NCBI GenBank assembly: GCA_024305745.1
Contig: JAHRBS010000002.1
Coordinates: forward strand, 1,798,001-1,862,000
DNA length: 64,000 nt
Reading direction: 5' to 3'
Source of the DNA: Polyporus tsugae
Taxonomy: Eukaryota; Basidiomycota; Agaricomycetes; Polyporales; Polyporaceae
In this document: piece after piece, positions 44,094 through 56,528 of the stretch
Numbering within the stretch: the stretch's first letter is position 1
Layout: each line of letters begins with the position of its first letter
Translations under genes and position numbers: made by a program
The notes under the pieces: generated by a model
The model's database searches: none
Told to the model about the DNA's origin: nothing
Seen by the model: the letters and a program-made list of their open reading frames with translations, nothing else

Positions 44094-46429
44094 GTCTACG
44101 GAGAGACTGGAGGGGAGCTTGGGAGCGAGGAAAGCTCGTGGGGAAAGGCTGGCGGGACGGCGTCCCTGGAGGGAGCGCTGCTCTTTTAATACGGGGAAGG
44201 AGTTGTGCCGGCATATGCTGTTCCGGGCGATCAAATCTTGTTGCAAAGAGTAAAGCCTGGGCGGACGCAACTTTCTTTCTGGCGATACTCAGCCGCGTTT
44301 CCACGCCGCGTCCCTTGCACGTTCGTACTAACCAACCAATCATAGCCACACCCCGCATATGGCAAGTGGCGTCTATGGAGCACGTTCTCACGGCTAATCT
44401 CTGCTGCAGCCTGCTTTCTCCAATTTACCCCCTCCCTCTGGCCACGCTCTGCCCTTTTGATGTGCCTCGTCAGTCCCGCTTCCACACACATTCGTCAAAA
44501 TCAGCTTCCTCGGCCTCTCGTCCTTCGAACGCTCCCGAGGCCCAACAGAGCTTCGCAGCGCTGGCTCAAAGCTCCAATCATTCCGTGCCTTACTTATCTG
44601 CGGGCGGCTTGACGTCCTTTCCCGACGACCGTGCTTCTTCGCGCATGTGCCGTTTTAGCCCATTCCAGCCTAGATTCCAGGACTACTATATTGCTTATAC
44701 AGGGATTATCTCTCGCGCTCAAGAAGTCGCGCCCTGTGCGCGACGGCAATCGCTCGTTCACCGTACTGGTGTCTCCGCTACCGCCTCCTTTCTCGCCACC
44801 GCTCCATACCTGGGATCGGGCTCAAGTAGTACGTCGTATGAATCCCCCTTAATGCATTTTTACTTCGTTGCGAAATGTACGGTCCAATACCGCTCTACGC
44901 CGTTGGGGGAAAGGTGGTAGTGGCCATATACATGCTCGACGCTCGTGCGTGACCGTGGTGCGTGCTGTGGCAGGGGCTGTCAACGCGACGTCGCGAAGCG
45001 GCGCTTTCCGCTGTTGTTAACGTTGAGTACCGAATGGTTACGTCGCCGTCCCCATGTATCTCTGATTCTTGTCCTCACTATGATGGTGTGCGAGAAACAG
45101 CTCGAGTGGCGCCTTGAAACCACTCCTCTGCTGGAGTACGGTTTACGTATACCTACCGATCATGGACTTTTGGAGAATGCGACGTCGCCGCGATCGATGA
45201 GCACACATGCTAGTACATTCGGAGCGGAAAACGTGTACACCGTTCGCTGCTCGTCCAATCCACAAAGTCTCCGCATATGACTGTTAGTTGGCCCAGAGGC
45301 TTGAACGTATTGGTCGTTCTTTTTCACGGGCCATTCACCATCCTCCTGTCGCTTGACAGGCTCCTTTTGTCGTGCACTTTCGACCTAGAAATTTTCAGGG
45401 TATTGGTGGTCCTCGATCTAGATACGGATGTGGCTAGCCGACCAGGGCATCGTGGACCTTCGAATGATCGATCCCGATTCCTCGCTGCTTTTTGGGAGCA
45501 TTGCTCACGATCTCGGTTTCGGCGTGCTGGCTACTGACTGCAATGTCGAAGTCAGCAAAGACGTTCGGACGAAAGAAAGGAGGCGGAGCTAGCGTCCCCC
45601 CATAGCTACGGCCCACGCCACGAGAAGAATGGTGCAGAGCCTATGAAGCAACCGTTAGATCTAAGGCAGTCAGGGGACCATGGCTGCACCTCGGCAAAAA
45701 CACCGGGGAAAAGATTTCGAGAAGCAAGTGGACAAGACGAGTTCGTGTTCAAACACGCTTCTCTTCTCTTCTCGACATCGCCTCCCGCCACAAATTGTAT
45801 ATTGTTGTCCTTGTGTGGGATCATCTGTACAACCGTTCATTGTCGTTGTTTTCCCACCATCTCGGCCGGCTCAGGCTGGTCCATAGAGTCGCGTCCGTGT
45901 TCAGTGTTCTGTGATTACCCGAGTTGGGAACTTTGTTCTCATTCACCGTGTTCCTCGTAGATCGAGATGTCGTGTTACATCCATCTTCGCCTCTAGATCT
46001 GTCGATGGGTATCATCTTCCTTCAAGATGAGGGGTTCGCAAGGATGCCGCTAGCTCCATCCGTCACCAAATACATCGCCCCCAGCGCGGATGCAGAACAC
46101 TTCTGTGTCGCAGTGGTGGGCACAAACATATGCATATTCGCTGATCCCAGCATCGATATGCCTTACAAGGTGCCCCCCCCCCGTTACTTGCTGACTTGTG
46201 AGTTTGGCCTCTCCTTCATCGGCTTGTTAATTCATCGGCTTGGACAGGAAGTGCCAGAGAAAACTTTGCGGTGCTGCTTGACGGAATAGTATTGCCTCCT
46301 CGGCGTCGTTGAGAGGCACTTCAGACTCACGAGTCGCGCAATGCACAGGCCGCTCAAAGTCAACTGTGCCTTTCTTCCCGATGGCTGCACATCGCGACGG
46401 CTTCCACAGCTCCACCACGCACAGCTGTC
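44094..46429. other. Intergenic, no gene seen
   Basis: About 2.3 kb that includes the copy-1 Pho84 promoter at its left end. Plus-strand frames around 44370-44920 and 45924-46289 have no domain. Confidence 0.5.
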
Positions 46430-47290
46430 CAGCGCCTGGGCTTGCGACTACATGCGCCGCCTCCTCATCGGTTTCGGTCGCGTCCCCGGTGCGACGGCTC
46501 TCTACTTCCACCTCGCCATCCCGGAGACGCCGCGGATTCCCATGTACGTCGAGCGCAACGTCAAGCAAGCGGCAGGGGACGTCGAGGACCTCCTCACAAC
46601 GGCTCTTCCTTTGTCGATATCCCGACGCCGCGCACGCGCCCAGACTCGGAGCGACGCGCAGCGACTTCGCGTCCTACTACTTTGGGCGGCGGGAGAATCT
46701 GCCGCTGCTCGTCGGGACGGCGTACTCGTGGTTCCCGCTGGGCATCGCGTTCTACAGCCTTCAGCCTGAACTCGTCGAGGATGATCTCCAGCACCCTCGG
46801 GGCGATGCGGGAGCTATTCGAGAACTTGCGCAGGATAGCCCTGGGGAACAGGGCGCATCGACGTCCCCGGCTCGGCCCCTGAAGGACGTTCCTCGTAATC
46901 GACCGGTGGGGCGAGAGGCAGCTCATGGCGTTCATCGTGCTCGCCATCTTGTGATGGGAAAGCCGGTGAACAACTAATCGACGGCGAGCGGGAAGCTCGG
47001 CGCGACCGGCTCCCAGGTCGGGTCCGCAAAGATGACCGACATCAGGGGTGCGCCTGGGTCTCTGGCCACCGGTGCGTTATTCTGCGAATCCCTGTCTGTC
47101 GGTGCTTGCGTATGGAGTGCATGGCATGGGCTGATTAGTCCCGGGGCTGTCGCGCTTGTTTGGAGATCCGAATCCGAGTCGCGTTCTTCATGCTCGCTGG
47201 TGCCGGTGTGCTCTCGACGCTGCTTATCAAGGGAGACGACTCAGAAAATGCTGGAGGATATCTTGTCTTTAACGAGAGACAGGATTAGTG
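46430..47290 (+). pseudogene. Decayed Pho84-type phosphate transporter (copy 3)
   Basis: Fragments in changing frames follow the order of Pho84. MRRLLIGFGRVPGATALYFHLAIPETPR and VERNVKQAAGDVEDLLTT correspond to the end of helix 6 and the middle loop. Next come SDFASYYFGRRENLPLLVGTAYSW in another frame, MRELFENLRRIALGN, VIDRWGERQLMAFIV, and finally FFMLAGAGVLSTLLIK near 47185-47235 for the last helix. Frameshifts and deletions separate them, the first half of the protein is missing, and no splice plan restores one frame. It is closer in residues to copy 1 (NVKQA-DVENFLTT) than to copy 2. Confidence 0.8.
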
Positions 47291-50200
47291 TGGTATGGGT
47301 GACTCGGAGTCCTTTGACACCGTCTTGTAGTGTTCATTCATGACTGAAGTATGAGTAGACACGACATTCGCGGCGCTTTTGTCATTAATTGTTATGTATC
47401 GTTAACGCTGGTCATGTTCCAGGGATGCATAACTGCTGGTAAGTTGCTTCGAACCAAGTGAATACAATGGGCAGTGTAGAGTAGTCATTCCGACTTTGTA
47501 TGCCTCACCGCGGTTGAATATTGAGGGCCAGTGCTTCACAAACTCCCTTCGTCAATCCGTAAACGGTGCGAATGATACATCGTGGCGGGAACACGATAGC
47601 ATCACTGGTGCGGCGAACTCTAGACCATTGAAAGCGCAACGCAGCACGCAAGAAACGAGGGAGCCCGGAGAGGAGACTCGTCCATACCATGATACGAGCC
47701 TAGTCCACGGGACTCTGCTTCGGACGTAGTGGTTCTCAGGCTGTCACAAGGAGTGCCTCGCTGTTCGCACAGCTTCCGTGTCCCCAACGATCGGGCCAGC
47801 CTACTCGGAAGTCGTAGTACCTCAATGGGCGTCGCAGATGAGAGCCTGGTCCCGTGTGTGTACCACGAGGACTGCAAAGGATCCAATCAAGGGGGTGTAC
47901 GTCTAGACAAGGTGGTGACCCTGGAGTTCTTGGACGGGCGCAATTGAACGTAGAAACTTCAACGTTCAATACGTACGTCCCCACTATCGCAGATCGTCCA
48001 TATCAGGGGACGGGCGCACCATGCTGTTGGAAGAATTGACATCTTTCGATGAGTCCGTAACGAGTGCCGATTGCATCGGCAAAGAGCGCTAGCTTTGTGC
48101 CTCCGAGTCTCCCCAGTGAAGTGGTTAGCTTCTTAGCAAAGTCGGCTGGTAAGTCTTGCCACAGAAACTTACCCCTACTAGGCGACGACGGGGAGTCTAT
48201 GGAATATTTCAAATCAGAATATGCTCTGTCTGGACGGCGGGATATGCACGTACTTATCGTGATTACAGCTTCCTGCTGAATAGCCTCAAAGAAAGATGAA
48301 ATTCGCTGGTAGAAGCTCGAAAGCCTAGTAGCTAGCTTCCCATATTTTTCGCTAACCCTTAGCAAGGCTGAAGTTGGCCAATTGTTATCTCAGGCTTCAC
48401 GGGTTCAGGGAAGTTCACCATTCAAAGTACGGTATAAATGATCATGTGTCACCCACCTCCAATTCGATATCCATCATCATCGATTCGTTAGCACACCGCT
48501 TGCATCTCCACGAAATAAACCACATACCGCAACCCGCGGGGCAACTGCCCCTTCTGTTGCAAGATGCATCCCGGCTTGGCAGTGCTACAGTGACATTCTA
48601 TCATCTGGTGTCACCGTTCGCCGCGGCGGCGATGCGATATCGCTCAAAACCTAGTAGAATTTCCGATGTGTCGTTGGAGTCTGGAGATGAACCTTCCTCA
48701 GAATAGTTTTGGCCGGAAATGCCTACAAGAACACAAGAAATTGATTTGACTCACCTGAACCGCCAATGACCTTCCGAATGTTCTTGTAGTGCCAAGTCGC
48801 CGACGCGCGAGCCGAATGCAGCTTGCAGAGTCCACGATGGCGGGTTCAATAGGCTCCGCTGTGTTCTTGGGCAGCGTCCAGTGCATAACGTTGCCAGATA
48901 TGTCAGCTTTTTTCTAAATTTCGACCGCCAGTAGAGCTTCTGTGGTCAGCGCTCCGCGGCCGGATGGTTGCCAGAACGAAGTGGTCCAAGCTTCCAGGTT
49001 CTATAGATCTGTTGGGACGTGCGTCGAATACGAACCTTACAGGCACTGCTACTCATCTCCGCCTTCCGTCAGTATAACGTCGGACGTGTAGCTTTTTGAT
49101 ATGATGTACGTACACGACTCTGCCTTGTATTCCGAGCGGGCGGTGATGCCTGTTGACTGGATGACACCCGGGCCCGGATTTAGGGCCCGAAACTCTGCCA
49201 GCCTGAGTTGCTAGATCCGAAGAGTGATTCAGTCGATTTAAGTCCAGCACCTGCCACAAGTTGTGCTTTGAGACCGTCGTACTGAGGCGATCTTACGTGT
49301 GTAGTTTGCAAAAGTGTGTGGCAGAGAAAACTGCATGCAAGTTCAAAAGCACGCCAAGCTTGAAACGTGCCACCGTACGCGTGGCGGGCGCCACCGTAGC
49401 TGACTGGTAGCCGCCGGCCTGACGGTTGCCCTTAACCATCATGATGACGCTCATTCTTCGGCCCCTTTCTCTCTTGGCAGTGGCTGGCATCGACTCTCGA
49501 GCGAGTATCGGAGGCAGGGTGACACGACGGTCTACGTGAGTTGACGAGGCAATGGAGGGAAGTTTCTAGCACTGGTCTCAGGGTTCATTTATCCCTGGCC
49601 CGATACCGCCGGATCGGCCAGAGGCCAGCCTGTTTTCTGGATCCAGTTCCAGTTGCTATACCGCTCGATATCGCGGACGGACGTGCCGCGCCGTTAAACC
49701 TAAGGATGCTAACCGCCCTAGTTGTTCACAGGACCAATCTTGTCGTTGAAGCTCTCGGTCGGTGGGATAGATACGCAGCAAAAGATGCCGAGAAGGGTTC
49801 GTGCTGAACTCGTTTTCGCACGTGCGTTCCACTAACTCCCACTGCAGGAGTGTGCGATCCGACGGATCGCATATGTCTGCTTTGTAATCGATATCTCGGC
49901 GACTACAATCGAGGGTTTGGTTCTGAGGTTGTACGTCACGGTGGAGGCAACGAATCTAGCAGAACTCGAGGGCCTCGCGACATCTTCGAGATGTCGTATT
50001 TCCAACGGATGGGCATCTGTTGCCCTGGTTGACCAATGTCTAAATTTGCGGTAAGTACGCCTGGGTCCGTGTGCTTCCATCGTGAACTTAGGCATCACCT
50101 CATTTTAGCCGCCAGCGCCAAGAACCAGTCCACGGCATGGGCCGAGGCAGAGACTGAACTGTAGCCCGTTATAAGTATTGCCTCGGCGGCGTGCGCATAG

Positions 50201-50333
50201 GATGTGGTCCTCCGCCGCGTGCCCCGTCTCCGACCTAGCAAGCGCGCGTCCTCATCCTCTAAGCCCATGAGGGCGTGAAGCCCCCTCCACTCTGACATAC
50301 ACCGACTCAACGTCTCCAATCCGTCATCATCCG
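47291..50333. other. Intergenic, no gene seen
   Basis: About 3 kb. A minus frame of 120 codons at 48003-48365 and a plus frame of about 67 codons around 49853-50056 are open but unrecognised and lack splice partners. An AACGTT-containing motif (AAACTTCAACGTTCAATACG) lies at 47947-47972. Confidence 0.5.
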
Positions 50334-52846
50334 ATGTCGACAAGTCATGTCATTGGCAAGGCTCGCGCGTTGGATAGCCGGTCGTTACGCAACGACCTAA
50401 TATCTCCCGGTGGGGTCGCAGTCCATCGCTTGAACGAGAGCCGACGAAAGTTGCTTCATGAGATAGATAATGCTACATTTTCGTGAGTTATCATACTCTG
50501 TACGACCGGCTTTGTATGATCAGTGGAGATTCTGGCTGACCAAGTCCAACGTGATACTTAGCTGGTTCCACGTGAAGGTTGCATTCGTCTCAGGCGCGGG
50601 GTTCTTCACCGATGCGTAAGTGATTCCTGAATCACGGCTTATCACCACGAGGGGGAACTCACCTTTCACCCATTAGCTACGATATATTCGCCATCAACAT
50701 CGTGTCTGTCATATTGGGTTACTTGTACGGGGCCGGTACGTCATTGACGGTCCTTAACCGCCTGCATTCCTTTCATGCTCATACTATCACCCCAGGACAC
50801 GGCACTTTCGGCTCCGACCTGGATACTGGATCGAACCGCTCCCTCAGCACTGGTAAGGAAATCGGGATCAAAATCGCTACCCCTGCTGGTGTCCTTCTCG
50901 GGCAGCTACTCTTTGGATGGCTGGGTGATGTGCTTGGTCGGAAACGCATTTGTACGCCTTCTCGCTGTCTACTTCGAGGATCTCGCTAGTGACTGATTCA
51001 GAACAGATGGAATGGAGCTCATGATCATCATGGTCGCTACCTTCGGCCAAGCACTGTGCGCACCCAGTAATGCTATCAGCGTCATCAGTGTGCTCATTTT
51101 CTGGCGGTTTGTGGTAAGCCGAGATTATAGTTCTTACTTTCTCTGGTTATAATGAATGTGCGGGTTAGATGGGGATAGGGATAGGTGGAGACTATCCCAT
51201 CAGCGCAGTCATCTCTTCAGAATTTTCCTCCGTATATATTAGAGGTCGTGTCATGACCGCCGTCTTCGCCAATCAGGGCTGGGGACAATTGTGTATGTAC
51301 AACCAGTCAACTCGCATTTGCATCCTCACTCAAACTAGTCAAGCCGCTACACTCTTTTATTTCGTGATCATTGCCGCATACAAACACTCCTTCCTTCACG
51401 ACCCTCCTTCCACCGTCCTTCAATCCCTCGATCAAATATGGCGCCTTATCATCGGCCTCGGCTGCGTCCCGGCTGCCATCGCCATCTATTTTCGACTAAC
51501 CATCCCGGAGACGCCTCGCTTCACCATGGACATCGAGCGCAACATTCGCCAAGCCCACAGCGACATCCACGTTCTCCTCGGCCGAGACCATGCATACACA
51601 GTCGAATTAGATGCTGTACGCCAACGTGTGCAGGCACGTCAGGCGACGAGGCACGACTTCAGGACGTACTTTTCGAAATGGGAGAACTTGAAGATTCTCT
51701 TTGGTACCGCGTACTCCTGGTTCGCCCTGGATGTAACTATCTTCCCTTCGCCCCCAGCAACGTTCAAGATGGAGGCTGACAAGGAATGAATATATCTAGA
51801 TCGCGTTTTACGGCCTTGGACTGAACTCCTCGGTAATTCTCCAAAACATAGGCTTTGGATCACCTAGCAAGATAGGCGCCTCGGACGCTACAGTTGTCTA
51901 CACAACGCTTCGAAATCTCAGCCTCGGCAACCTCATCCTGTCTCTTGCGGGCCTAGTGCCTGGGTACTGGGTAGCGTTCTTCTTCATCGATCGGTGGGGC
52001 CGCAAGCCGATCCAGCTCATGGGATTCAGCGTGCTCACTGTCCTGTTTCTGACGATGGGTACGTGGGTTCTAGCTCGTCCTCGCACAGGGTGTCATCTCT
52101 GGGAGTCAAGTGCCGTTGCTGATGGTTATATATAGGCCTCGCGTACGATAAGATGACTACGTCGTCGGGCGGGAAGATTGCCTTCGTTGTGCTCTACTGC
52201 CTGGCGAACTTCTTTCAGAACTTCGGCCCGAACACCACTACGTTTATCGTCCCAGGAGAAGTGTTCCCCACACGCTACCGTGCCACGGCGCATGGCATCT
52301 CCGCAGCCAGTGGGAAGCTTGGAGCCGTCGTCGCGCAGCTCGCGTTCCAATGGTTGAAGGACGTCGGAGGACCGGGCAAGTTCCTCGACCACATGTGCGT
52401 ACTCCCCATGTGGTTATTGGTTGATGCAGTGCGTTGACGTCCGGACGGTTTCACAGCCTTGAGATCTTCGCGTTTTTCATGTTCACCGGCATCTTCTCGA
52501 CGTTACTCCTACCCGAGACGGCTCAAAGATCGCTAGAATCGCTTTCGAACGAGAGCCAAGAGGAGTTCATCCAAGGTTCGCCTCCCTAGAGCCTTGTGCA
52601 TTCAGCTCTGTATGACTGACACGTATCCACTTGCACCCAGCCGTCCCACTCTCGGAGGTCGATCCCGCGCATCTGGGCGACTTCGAGTCCGCGCCGATCA
52701 GACTCCGTCCCATCGAGTCCCAGCTCCTCGCATCTCTACGGTCCGGATCGCCCGCAGTGACCTCCGTCCAGAGCCCCTCGTCGCACAAGCTCTCGTTGTC
52801 GACACATCTGACCACTCTATCCGATATATCTATCATCTCCAAGTGA
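50334..52846 (+). CDS. Inorganic phosphate transporter, MFS Pho84-type (copy 2) with C-terminal extension
   Basis: Model: join(50334..50482, 50562..50615, 50677..50735, 50796..50951, 51007..51113, 51169..51292, 51344..51732, 51800..52058, 52136..52394, 52457..52575, 52641..52846), 626 aa. The core matches copy 1: [94 protein letters not shown]. It has eleven exons against six in copy 1. The last exon adds a hydrophilic tail of about 68 residues ([16 protein letters not shown] start) rich in Ser and Leu. Stopping at the TAG 52587 instead, with no last intron, would give a normal-length protein; its donor is the rare GTTCGC. The acceptor at 51343 (CAAG) is also unusual. Confidence 0.88.
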
Positions 52847-53346
52847 TGCTTCCTAGTTCCTCGTCCTACGCCACCCGCGTCTGTGTTCTATGTTCAAAGG
52901 CTGATTTGCAGCGACTCGAGTTATTGGTACTCGTTTCTTTTTTCGTGTAGTCTTTCGTGCCGTCATGGACCATGTTTTTGGATGCCTTTTCACTTGGGTA
53001 GAAGTACACTGTCGGTGGGTACTAGAGTCGACGGTCCCGTTACGTTCCTGAGTTCTACTTGTATGAATACTGATGAATGTCCCTCTACTCACATATGTAG
53101 TCTAAGATAGTCGTTTGTGCACATATTATCCAATACTACTTTATGCCTAGATGGACTCCTGCGTCGGGTCACCTCCGCCAAGCGTCACGGACACGTGAAG
53201 CGACCGGTCACGCGATGTCATTTTTGGTCTTGCCCGCGGAGCCTCACCTTCGATCGGGCTGCACTGCTTCAAGTTGAAGAGATCCCTGGCCCCTTCCTGC
53301 AACATTTCTCCTCAACCCCCGCCCCGTTGACGATACTCCCCCTACC

Positions 53347-54946
53347 ATGGCGAACTCAAGCAGGAGCAGGTACCAGCATATCCACCCCTCCAGCCCCCTC
53401 GACATCCTCCAGGCTTCCAGCGCAGCCGGCATCAGGAGCATGCGAGCAAAGTTAAATCAGCTCAAAGAAGAGGAACGAATGCAACAAGGCAGCTGCACTT
53501 ACTGCGGGAGAGATGGTGGGGATTCCCTCAAAAGCTGCTCTCGCTGCAAGTGCGCCACTCCGACCTCAGGCTCTTCTTGGTCTTGCAACGTTGACACGTT
53601 GGCCTTGCCAGGGCAGCACGGTACTGCAACCAGACCTGCCAGCTTGCGGACTTCAAGGCTCGCCACAAGCGCGAGTGCGCGAACTTCGTACACCCCCCAA
53701 CCACCAGCACATTCCTCACAAAGCCAGTCGCGGGCGAACGCTTCCCCCAGCAACCAGTTTTCGCGCACGGGCATGAAGGTGGCGTTGGGTCCTGGGTCAG
53801 CGTTTCAGGCCATATTGATTGCGAGTGCGTGGCTGCGCATATTCTATTCGTATCGACTGATGTCTCATGTCCATTTTGGAATAGCCTGCAGGTTCTGACC
53901 GAGCAGGTCAGCCGGGGGTCGGGCGAGAAATCGTTTGAAGACCGGCAGCATCAAATATCGATGGTCAATAGCAGCCCCGAGCAAGGCAGGAATATCATCC
54001 GCAGGTACAAGGCGGCATCGAACAGCCTCCTCAGCCTCTCCGTGCTCGTTCAGAACCGACGTAAGGAGAAGGGTGCTATGTTGGTGTTCGCGTCTCGCGT
54101 GCAGGTCGTCAGCTCCGGCTCGACGACTGCGACCGTCCTACGGGGTACGGCGGAGGGCGACAACATTGCGCGATTTACCCGCGATCGGTGCGTTTGTTTG
54201 GTTGAATAGTGTTCACTGGCGGCCCATGTGTTGACTGACTGTCGACATAACTCGCGTCAGTGTCGAGTACGCCGCTGCGGGAGTGGCCATCGACCCATGG
54301 GATAAGATCCCACGACTCGAGATCACCCATTTCAACGGGCAAGAGGTCAGTCTCGGAACCATCAGAGAACCCGGCTTGGTCCTCATTGCATGCATCCCCT
54401 GTTGAGCAGGTCAAACACAAGAAAACTTCCGAGCTTCCACCTACCATCAAGGACCCGAAAGAAGGTATCGTCGCGCTCAACCCTGGAGAATACGTCAAAC
54501 TCCGCCTGCAGTTCCGTGTCGGGGACGGCGACAGGATCGCGAAAGACTGGGAAGCCATCGGCTGCTGCGAAACCATCCGCATCCCATACGCGATCTGGGA
54601 TGGCACCGCCGCGCACACCTCCCTCGCCCCCTTTCTCCCGCTCGCCCAGACCCCCGATCCCATCCCCAAGGGAACAGGAAAGTCACTCTGCGTCCCATTC
54701 GACCAGCGCGCGGTGAGCGCGTATTACGCGGACTTCATCGAGCACGGCGAGGAGGCGTACATGCGCTCGCACTTCGGGGACGCGCGCGCGGACATGGCGC
54801 AGAGCGCGGAGAGCATGGTGGCGATGATGGGCGAGATGCTGCTCGGGCAGGTCGCGCAGACGGGCGGGACGGACGTGCTCGTGCAGCGCTTGCGGGACAT
54901 GGGCATGGGCGACATAGCGGACAAGATCGGCGCGCGAGGCCGGTGA
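53347..54946 (+). CDS. MYND zinc-finger protein of unknown function
   Basis: Model: join(53347..53549, 53612..53824, 53912..54187, 54261..54345, 54410..54946), 437 aa. The MYND finger lies at about residues 50-91: CTYCG, then SCSRCKAARYCNQTCQ, then HKRECANF. All Cys/His ligands are present, and the finger is split by intron 1. The remaining chain has no catalytic domain I can name: SFEDRQHQISMVNSS, RYKAASNSLLSLSVLVQNRRKEKG, EYVKLRLQFRVGDGDRIAKDW, and a C-terminal helical part (MAQSAESMVAMMGEMLLG, VQRLRDMGMGDIADKIG). MYND fingers bind Pro-rich peptides. Similar MYND proteins are multiplied in Agaricomycetes. The acceptor at 53911 is weak, so that junction is the least certain. Confidence 0.75.
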
Positions 54947-55636
54947 GCGGGGTGCATATGCATAAAGACGAAGAAATGGGAGAGCGTCGTTGGTGAGGGC
55001 GAGGGTTGCAGGTCGATCTGTGATATCATATCATACGAGTGATCCGCGCGATACTTATGTTGCGCACTGTGCTGATGCTTTCAAGTCTGATACGTAGATT
55101 CGAGTCTCTTTCATCGCGGCGACTAAGAAGACCGGATTCGACCTCGCTCGTGGATGTTAGGTTGCGATCCCCCTCGGGAGACGGCGCTCTGTCTCGCTGA
55201 CCTTCCACCCTTGCGGACATCGGCATGCTGGCCTGAGGTAATGACGTCGATTGTCGACCCGGTGTGACGATTCGACCTGCCTTCAGCTGTCTTCCCCTGT
55301 GCAGACGTATCGTGGATGATAGCCTGATTACTGTTAATATATGGAGGTGTATTTTTATGTTGTTTTGTTTGATTTACATGCATATGTCCCTGCCATTAAT
55401 CGGAGTTGGGAGACTCCACACACCTGGACCGCGACCAAGCATAGGTTAGACTACATATATTATCTCGGGGATGTACATTAAGACCTGGAGGCATGAACCT
55501 AACATAATAATGTAAGGGAACGGTGATGTAGAAGGAGCGGAATATATGGGGGAAGGAGTGTGTGAGCGCATGCCAGTGCGCGAGGTATAAGTTATAACGT
55601 CGTAGAAGATGCGATCTTCTGATCTTCATCCACACT
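54947..55636. other. Intergenic (3' to 3')
   Basis: About 690 bp between two convergent genes. I see no gene or repeat. Confidence 0.5.
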
Positions 55637-56528
55637 TCATCGCGAATAGTACATAGCATCGTAGTCGGGCTCAGAGTCAGAGTCAGAGGAGCTCTCGGAC
55701 GTGGCAGAGATCGAGCCGGTAGAATGCTTCCTCGGCGGGATGTACCACCGACCGTGAACCTCCTCAGGCGGGGGCGTGGGGCTAAGGGTCCTCTCCGGAG
55801 TGAACGCCGTAAAAGCCACCTGGCTGAGCGGCGAGGATACGGAAGGAACAAATTTGTTGGCCACGGCCCTCTTGCGTGCGGGAGTTTTGGGAGCCTTGCG
55901 CGCAGCTGTGGATGTCTTGGTCTTGCGCTGAGCCCCCCGCGAGGACAACGCAGTGGAGGTAGGCGAGGAACTAGGAGATGTGGCCGGGTAAGGTTTGCCA
56001 TGGGATGCAGAGGATGCACGCGGCGTAGTCGATTTTTGCGAATTCGACCTCGGAGAACGTCGTGTTGTGGTTACCGCCTGAGCTTCTGTCACATCCTTAC
56101 CACGATGGTTCTGTTGTGGTTGACGGGTTTCTTGGTCTGTGTCGTCGAGTGATATGGGATTCTCTTGGGAACCGGGTGGCGGCGGCGGAGGGGGCTCTTC
56201 GAAGAGCGGCAGGTAGTCGGAAATGGAAGGGTCCCGCGTGAGCATGTTTGGGGGGAAGCCGACTTGGACATTTGTCGATCGTTCAGTAAACGCGGGATCC
56301 AATGGTGGAGGAGTGCAGTACCGATGCTAGAGGATGCGTAGTAGAGTCAGCGTACGGTATATAAAGCTGTAATTGAGCCACACCGACCTGCGGGTTCAAA
56401 GGAACGTCAGGAAATAGCGGCCATGGATCCCGAGTAACGTTGCTGAGGCTGCAGGACAGCGACGGCGACGACCGTTGCGAAGAGAAAGCGCTCTCATGAG
56501 TATCGACGCGGTTCCGAATCTTGGGCAT
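55637..56528 (-). CDS. Orphan disordered basic protein
   Basis: Model: complement(join(55637..56326, 56388..56528)), 276 aa. No domain is visible. The chain has a poly-Pro run (FEEPPPPPPPG), a Lys/Arg-Ser-Thr-rich middle (TRRSPRSNSQKSTTPRAS, RGAQRKTKTSTAARKAPK, TPARKRAVANKF) that resembles nuclear or chromatin-associated tails, and a C-terminus with HGRWYIPPRKHSTGS followed by an acidic Ser/Asp run (SESSSDSDSEPDYD). I do not recognise it. The donor is GTCGGT. Nuclear location is inference. Confidence 0.55.

Noticed and set aside
44084..44920. 278-codon plus open frame upstream of Pho84 copy 1
   Set aside because: It begins inside the reverse-strand first exon of Pho84 and has no domain or splice structure.
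48003..48365. 120-codon minus open frame as a gene
   Set aside because: No recognisable domain, no splice partners and no promoter-like start; left as unexplained.
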